Assembly: GCA_964370625.1 (NCBI GenBank)
Contig: CAYJKB010000064.1
Location: 1-9,092, forward strand
Source of the DNA: CAYJKB01 sp964370625
GTDB lineage: Bacteria; Bacillota; Clostridia; Oscillospirales; Butyricicoccaceae
Reading direction: 5' to 3'
DNA: 9,092 bases
Part shown: positions 4,978-9,092 of the stretch, piece by piece
How the letters are laid out: each line of letters begins with the position of its first letter
Numbering within the stretch: the first letter of the stretch is position 1
Program-made: the position numbers and the translations under genes
Notes under the pieces: generated by a model
Database searches by the model: none
Told to the model about the DNA's origin: nothing
Seen by the model: the letters and a program-made list of their open reading frames with translations, nothing else

Positions 4978-6024
4978 ATGGCTATTCAAAGAGAGAAAGA
5001 AAAAAGAATCATCAAAGAGTATGCAGATTCAACAAATTATCTGACACCTGAAAAAATGGAAAACTTACTTCTAAACCTTTATAGTGAAGATGCTAAGTGG
5101 TATGCACCATTTCCATTTAAAGATGTTAATGGACCCAGGGCGATAATGGAAGAATTTTATGCTCCACTACTAAAATCTTTCCCAGATATTAAAAAGCATA
5201 CTCAATTTCTAATTGGTGGTGAAGCTACAGGCAAAGACTTATTACCTACAGATGAAGCGTGGGTTATGTCAGCTGGTTACTTTGTAGGAAACTTTAGTGA
5301 AGATTTTCTGGACATTCCTCACACTGACAGATGTGTTTGGATGCGTTTTGCAGAGTACTATAGATTTGAGGGTGAAAAAGTAAAAGAATCATATTTCTTT
5401 ATAGACTTAGTATCTCTTATTAATCAGGCAGGATTTAGAAGCCTTATTCCAACTAATGGTCCTGATATTTTAAGCTTAGGACCTGTTACAAATGATGGTG
5501 TGTCACTTTATAATGTAGATAAAGAAGATTCTGCAAAAACGCTTAAACTAATAACCGATATGTGCCACAATGGGCTTGTTACTATGCGTAAAGTAGAAGG
5601 TAAACATTATACGCCAACTGAAGAAACTATGGAACTTATGAGAACTTACTGGCATGAGGATATGATGTGGTATGGCCCATCAGGAATCGGAAGCAGTAAA
5701 GGCATTGCAGGGTTTGAAATTGTACATGAAATTCCTTGGGAAATGGCTTGGGATATACAAAAAGCATCTACTATAAAATTTGCGGACGGAAACTATGGTA
5801 CTTGCCTAGGTTGGCCATCATCAACCGCAGTTCATCGTTCTGGAACTATTTTTGGAATTCCAGCTACTGGAAAAGTATCTGAGTTCCGTCTTATAGATAT
5901 TTGGCTTCGAGATGGTGATAAATTACTTGAAAACTGGGTTTGGATTGATAACCTTAAAATTCTACATGATTTAGGTGTTGATGTACTTGATAAAATCAAA
6001 AACCGAAGATATTTAGTTCGATAA
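4978..6024 (+). CDS. Tandem NTF2/SnoaL-like domain protein, first gene of the TRAP operon
   Basis: A 348-residue soluble protein with no signal peptide, built of two NTF2-like (SnoaL-type cone) domains, about residues 10-155 and 185-340. The internal repeat is visible. YSEDAKWYAP (35-44) matches YWHEDMMWYGP (224-234). The end of domain 1 (DIPHTDRCVWMRFAEYYRFEGEKVKESYFFIDL) matches the end of domain 2 (GIPATGKVSEFRLIDIWLRDGDKLLENWVWIDN). Family members include polyketide cyclases, isomerases, dehydratases and non-enzymatic binding proteins, so the reaction cannot be deduced. Conserved acidic and aromatic residues (His226, Glu227, Asp228, Trp231; Glu37, Asp38, Trp41) could line the pockets. It has the best ribosome binding site of the operon and lies directly behind the operator. 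It is followed 23 bp later by the TRAP binding protein, so it probably acts on, or binds, the imported compound. Expression should follow derepression by the LacI protein. Confidence 0.8.
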   Translation: MAIQREKEKRIIKEYADSTNYLTPEKMENLLLNLYSEDAKWYAPFPFKDVNGPRAIMEEFYAPLLKSFPDIKKHTQFLIGGEATGKDLLPTDEAWVMSAGYFVGNFSEDFLDIPHTDRCVWMRFAEYYRFEGEKVKESYFFIDLVSLINQAGFRSLIPTNGPDILSLGPVTNDGVSLYNVDKEDSAKTLKLITDMCHNGLVTMRKVEGKHYTPTEETMELMRTYWHEDMMWYGPSGIGSSKGIAGFEIVHEIPWEMAWDIQKASTIKFADGNYGTCLGWPSSTAVHRSGTIFGIPATGKVSEFRLIDIWLRDGDKLLENWVWIDNLKILHDLGVDVLDKIKNRRYLVR

Positions 6025-6047
6025 AGTAAAGTTTGGAGGAAAGTTTT

Positions 6048-7109
6048 ATGAAAAAGTTAGCTCTATTTTTAGTCAGTACAATTCTTGTTTCAACATTAGC
6101 AGGTTGTTCTGGTGGTGATGCAACTACTGGTGATACTACTGGTGAAGTTGGCGATGCAAGCGACCCAACACAAGGGCCGAAATTAAATATTAAGATAGCC
6201 ACAGTTACTGCGGAAACAGCTCCTACCTGTATGGCACTTTTCGAACTTGAAAGGAATTTAGAGGACACGACGGGTGGTAGAATACAAGTTGATGTATTTC
6301 CAGCTGGTCAATTAGGTGGTGAAGCGGAAGTTCTTGATCTAACACGACGAGGAGATATTCAGATGTCTACTAATAATCCACTAAACTTCACAACTACTAT
6401 TCCCGAACTATCTGTAATGAACCTTTATTTCATCTTCAATGATTTAGAACATGCATTTAGAGCATTAGACACAGAGATGGGAGAAATGTTGCTAGATTCA
6501 TATAGCGAAATGAATTTACAGGGAATGGGAGCTTTCCCTCTGGGTTTTTCAGGAATGGCAAACAGCAAACACCCTGTTGAAACACTAGAAGATTTAAATG
6601 GATTGAAAATACGAGGATTTAACCCTGTTCAAATATCAGCATGGGAAGCACTTGGTTGCAACCTTAGTACAGTTGCATGGAATGAACTTTTCACTTCACT
6701 ACAACAAAATCTTATAGATGGAGCACAACAATCATTAACAAGTCTATATGAAGGTAAGTTTTATGAGGTTCAACCTTATTTTTCGGCAACCAACCACCAA
6801 TTTTCAACAGATATCCTAGTTGCTAGTGACCGTTTTATGGAAACACTTACAGAAAGTGACAAACAATTAATTCAAAATGCCGTAGATGAAGCGGTTATCT
6901 ACCAGCGTGAATTAGTAATAGAACTTACAGAAGATTTAGAAGAAACATTACCAAGTGAGTATAATTGTCAAATCAATGAAGTATCGCAAGAAGAGCGCAA
7001 TCGTATGAATGAAATCACGAATCCTATCATAGCTCCAACTGTTATAGAAGCTTGTGGTCAAGAATATTATGACAAATTTATAGCAGCAGTAGATACTGCA
7101 CGCTCATAA
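6048..7109 (+). CDS. dctP: TRAP transporter solute-binding lipoprotein, DctP family
   Basis: The 353-residue receptor of a tripartite ATP-independent periplasmic (TRAP) transporter. It starts at the ATG at 6048, 7 bases after GGAGGA (6035-6040). A TTG at 6033 would lie on that site. The N-terminus is a lipoprotein signal (MKKLALFLVSTILVSTLAGC), with lipobox LAGC and acylated Cys20, followed by a Gly/Thr/Ser-rich linker to about residue 45. This fits a Gram-positive cell, where the receptor is tethered to the membrane. The DctP fold follows: GGRIQVDVFPAGQLGGEAEVLD, then LEDLNGLKIRGF with Arg189 at the place of the arginine that binds the ligand carboxylate, then NELFTSLQQNLIDGAQQSL (212-230), the usual LqxGxvDGxE block. 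The ligand is therefore probably a carboxylate such as a sugar acid; this is inference. Its TRAP partners follow directly. Confidence 0.93.
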   Translation: MKKLALFLVSTILVSTLAGCSGGDATTGDTTGEVGDASDPTQGPKLNIKIATVTAETAPTCMALFELERNLEDTTGGRIQVDVFPAGQLGGEAEVLDLTRRGDIQMSTNNPLNFTTTIPELSVMNLYFIFNDLEHAFRALDTEMGEMLLDSYSEMNLQGMGAFPLGFSGMANSKHPVETLEDLNGLKIRGFNPVQISAWEALGCNLSTVAWNELFTSLQQNLIDGAQQSLTSLYEGKFYEVQPYFSATNHQFSTDILVASDRFMETLTESDKQLIQNAVDEAVIYQRELVIELTEDLEETLPSEYNCQINEVSQEERNRMNEITNPIIAPTVIEACGQEYYDKFIAAVDTARS

Positions 7110-7112
7110 CTT

Positions 7113-7146
7113 ATTTGAGCGATGCAACTGATTGTATCGCTCAAAT
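7113..7146 (+). promoter_or_regulatory. Intercistronic hairpin between dctP and dctQ
   Basis: ATTTGAGCGAT (7113-7123) and ATCGCTCAAAT (7136-7146) are a perfect 11-bp inverted repeat. The stem extends inward by G-U, C-G, A-U and A-U pairs to a 4-base loop (7128-7131), 15 pairs in all. No T-run follows, so full termination is unlikely. It begins 4 bases after the dctP stop, where a stem would shield the upstream mRNA from 3' exonucleases and give more binding protein than membrane subunits. Confidence 0.7.
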
Positions 7147-7172
7147 TAAAAATTAGAAGGGAAAGTTTATCT

Positions 7173-7805
7173 ATGAAAAAAGCACTAAGGTGGATTGATT
7201 TAAATCTTGAACCTCTCGTTCAAACAGTTTTATTTTTTGTAATGTTGGCAATAATAGTCGTTCAAGTAATTTTACGATTTTTCTTTGAAACCGGTTTTGC
7301 TTGGGGTGAAGAGATTGCACGAACACTTTATGTTTGGTTATGCTTTTTCAGTCTTTCATATGCAACAAAAACCAATAGACACATTGGAATGACGTTTATA
7401 AGAAACTCCATGCCCCCTACTATACAAAAAATCATCCTAATTTTAACTGATATACTATTTATGGTATTTTTGGTGTTTATGGCAAAGGCTTCTTTCGATA
7501 CACTTGCAACAACGGCTATGTTTGGAGATAAATTACAATCTATTGAAGTCACGAAAAATATAGTTTTCGCAGCGGCAAGTGTTGGTTATTTGCTTGCAAT
7601 GGTTAGGTTGCTACAATCTTTTATTTGGAAGATTAAACGATTTAATTGTTCACTAACGCTATTTATCAACGAACGTGGCTATTATAATGGTGCTAATGAT
7701 GTTTTTTTAGTTCCGAAATCTTTTAAAAAAGAATTAGCTGAATTAATAGACCCCGATATACTGAAAGAAGAGCAAGCAATTCAAAATAAAGGAGGGAAAT
7801 CATGA
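7173..7805 (+). CDS. dctQ: TRAP transporter small membrane subunit, DctQ family
   Basis: A 210-residue membrane protein. Start at ATG 7173, with AAGGG (7157-7161) upstream. An earlier in-frame ATG at 7122 lies inside the intercistronic hairpin and is rejected. Four hydrophobic segments are visible at about 15-36, 49-66, 83-103 and 126-147. The motif FAWGEEIARTLYVWLCF (about 43-59) between the first two is the DctQ signature. DctQ pairs with DctM to form the sodium- or proton-driven permease that accepts solute from DctP. The last 60 or so residues after the fourth helix (KIKRFNCSLTL..., then charged KSFKKELAELIDPDILKEEQ) form a cytoplasmic tail that makes the protein longer than many DctQ subunits. 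The stop codon overlaps the dctM start (ATGA), so the two are translationally coupled. Confidence 0.9.
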   Translation: MKKALRWIDLNLEPLVQTVLFFVMLAIIVVQVILRFFFETGFAWGEEIARTLYVWLCFFSLSYATKTNRHIGMTFIRNSMPPTIQKIILILTDILFMVFLVFMAKASFDTLATTAMFGDKLQSIEVTKNIVFAAASVGYLLAMVRLLQSFIWKIKRFNCSLTLFINERGYYNGANDVFLVPKSFKKELAELIDPDILKEEQAIQNKGGKS

Positions 7806-9092
7806 GTATAGTAATTGTTTTATTTATGTCTTTTATAGGATTTCTCCTCTTTGGCGTTCCTATTGCTGTAGCACAAGGTATTGCATCGCTTATTGTTATA
7901 TATATGTTTAATCCCATTAGTGCAGAGAGTTTTAGCGCTGCACTGACTATAGGATTTGACTCTTTTCCGATAGTAGCAATCCCGTTGTTCACATTTGCTG
8001 GAGATATAATGGGAAGAGGTGGAATATCAAAGCGTTTAGTTAATTGTGCCAAAATCCTGTGTGGACGTGCCACGGGTGGACTTGGAATGGTTACAATAAT
8101 TGCATGTATGGTATTTGCTGCAATTTCTGGAACCGGTTCTGCAACAGTTGCTGCAATAGGACTTATTATGATTCCTCAAATGGTAAATGCTAAATATGAC
8201 AAGGTATATTCAACCTGTTTAGTATCTACTGGAGGAGCTATAGGTGTTCTTATCCCTCCAAGTATTCCTATGGTACTGTATGCTCTTTCAGCTAATGTAT
8301 CAATAACAGCTATGTTCACAGCTGGATTCCCAGTTGGTATTATGGTTGGAATCGTATTATGTATTTATGTGTATATCACATCTAAAAAAAATGGTTATGT
8401 TGGTGATAGCAAGAGATATACAGGAGGAGAAATCGCCAAGATTTTAATAGATGCTATTCCTGCTATTGTTGTACCTGTAGTAGTTTTAGGTGGTATTTAT
8501 GGTGGAGTATTCACGCCGACAGAAGCAGCTGCTATAGCCTGTTTCCTTGGTATGATTGTAAGTGTATTCATTTATAAAGAAGTAACATTTGATGATTTAC
8601 CGTTTATTGGCTTTAGAAGTGTAACTATAGGTGCACCTGTTATGTTAATCATCGGTGTATCTTATGGTTTCGGACGAATTTTAGCTATTACACAAACTCC
8701 TACAATTATTGCAGAAGGAATACTGGGGCTTACAGACAACGGAATACTACTTTTAATTTTAATAAATATATTATTATTATTTGTAGGAACATTTATGGAC
8801 AGTGCTCCAGCAATTTTAATTCTAACTCCAATTTTATTGCCTATAGTTACAGCTATTGGAATGAATCCTGTTCACTTTGGACTAGTTATGATATTAAACC
8901 TGTCAATAGGCTTTATAACACCACCTTTAGGTGCAAACCTTTTTACGGCAACACAGATTTCAAATGTAAAGTTTGACTTGCTTGCTAAACGAATTTGGCC
9001 ATGGGTTGGTGCTATGATAGTGGTGCTACTAATGGTTACTTACATACCAGAAATTTCATTATTTTTCCCAAGATTAATTGGCATTCCAGTCG
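7802..9092 (+). CDS. dctM: TRAP transporter large permease subunit, DctM family (runs off right edge)
   Basis: 430 codons are present to the window edge, about the usual full length, so only the last few residues are missing. It starts at ATG 7802 in the ATGA overlap with dctQ, with AAAGGAGG just before. Family motifs are clear: FPIVAIPLFTFAGDIM (55-70), AISGTGSATVAAIG (107-120), GGAIGVLIPPSIPMVLY (144-160), GGIYGGVFTPTEAAA (230-244), GTFMDSAPAILILTP (329-343) and PPLGANLF (374-381). These belong to the two elevator-like hairpin and ion-binding regions of the ion transporter superfamily fold, with about 12 hydrophobic segments. With DctQ it forms the permease that moves the DctP ligand inward using an ion gradient. 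The frame is open throughout and there is no sign of damage. Confidence 0.95.
   Translation, partial: MSIVIVLFMSFIGFLLFGVPIAVAQGIASLIVIYMFNPISAESFSAALTIGFDSFPIVAIPLFTFAGDIMGRGGISKRLVNCAKILCGRATGGLGMVTIIACMVFAAISGTGSATVAAIGLIMIPQMVNAKYDKVYSTCLVSTGGAIGVLIPPSIPMVLYALSANVSITAMFTAGFPVGIMVGIVLCIYVYITSKKNGYVGDSKRYTGGEIAKILIDAIPAIVVPVVVLGGIYGGVFTPTEAAAIACFLGMIVSVFIYKEVTFDDLPFIGFRSVTIGAPVMLIIGVSYGFGRILAITQTPTIIAEGILGLTDNGILLLILINILLLFVGTFMDSAPAILILTPILLPIVTAIGMNPVHFGLVMILNLSIGFITPPLGANLFTATQISNVKFDLLAKRIWPWVGAMIVVLLMVTYIPEISLFFPRLIGIPV

Noticed and set aside
6033..6047. TTG start giving five extra residues on DctP
   Set aside because: The TTG overlaps the GGAGGA site, and the lipoprotein signal begins properly at the ATG at 6048.
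5996..6268. Minus-strand 90-codon frame under the start of dctP
   Set aside because: It is a shadow of the SnoaL-like and dctP genes, with no ribosome binding site and low-complexity residues mirroring the lipoprotein linker.
7723..8073. Minus-strand 116-codon frame across dctQ and dctM
   Set aside because: It lies antisense to two strongly conserved TRAP genes and has no translation signal or recognisable motif.
1..9092. Insertion sequence or CRISPR array
   Set aside because: No transposase frame, terminal repeats with target duplication, or regularly spaced direct repeats were seen.

Overview
The window is AT-rich DNA, most likely from a low-GC anaerobic Firmicute (Clostridia). The evidence is strong purine-rich Shine-Dalgarno sites, consensus TTGACA/TATAAT promoters, TGG used for Trp, and an ECF sigma / DUF4367 anti-sigma pair of the kind common in clostridia. 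No rRNA, tRNA, CRISPR array or transposase was found. The window reads as several unrelated modules placed side by side.

Left part (1-1313). A leftward non-coding RNA locus (about 21-281) has a perfect promoter (TTGACA, 17 bp, TGG-TATAAT), a chain of hairpins and a branched stem ending in seven T. It could be a free-standing small RNA, or the 5' leader of a gene beyond the left edge. On the same strand, just upstream of its promoter, lies a short SIR2-like protein whose nucleotide-binding and catalytic motifs are altered. A long inverted repeat (1227-1284) separates this gene from the next operon and may be that operon's terminator.

Middle part (1314-3671). A leftward operon encodes an ECF-type sigma factor, a one-pass membrane anti-sigma protein (DUF4367 type) and a small secreted protein. 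The sigma gene has an in-frame TGA in the recognition-helix region of sigma-4. The 18 codons after it still look like normal sigma-4, so this is a fresh nonsense mutation or a recoding site. Next comes a non-coding stretch, then a short rightward reading frame (3393-3662) interrupted by a TAG, probably a decayed gene.

Right part (3672-9092). This is an intact catabolic transport locus: a divergent LacI-family repressor, then a rightward operon of a tandem NTF2/SnoaL-like protein and the three subunits of a TRAP transporter (dctP lipoprotein, dctQ, dctM). DctM runs to the window edge and is almost complete. Two identical 14-bp operators with a central CG lie 203 bp apart. One sits at the expected start of the TRAP operon transcript and the other in the leader of the repressor gene, so the repressor probably controls both. 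A strong hairpin between dctP and dctQ probably protects the upstream message and gives excess binding protein. The ligand is unknown; the conserved Arg of the binding protein points to an organic or sugar acid, and the enzymes that use it are probably beyond the right edge.
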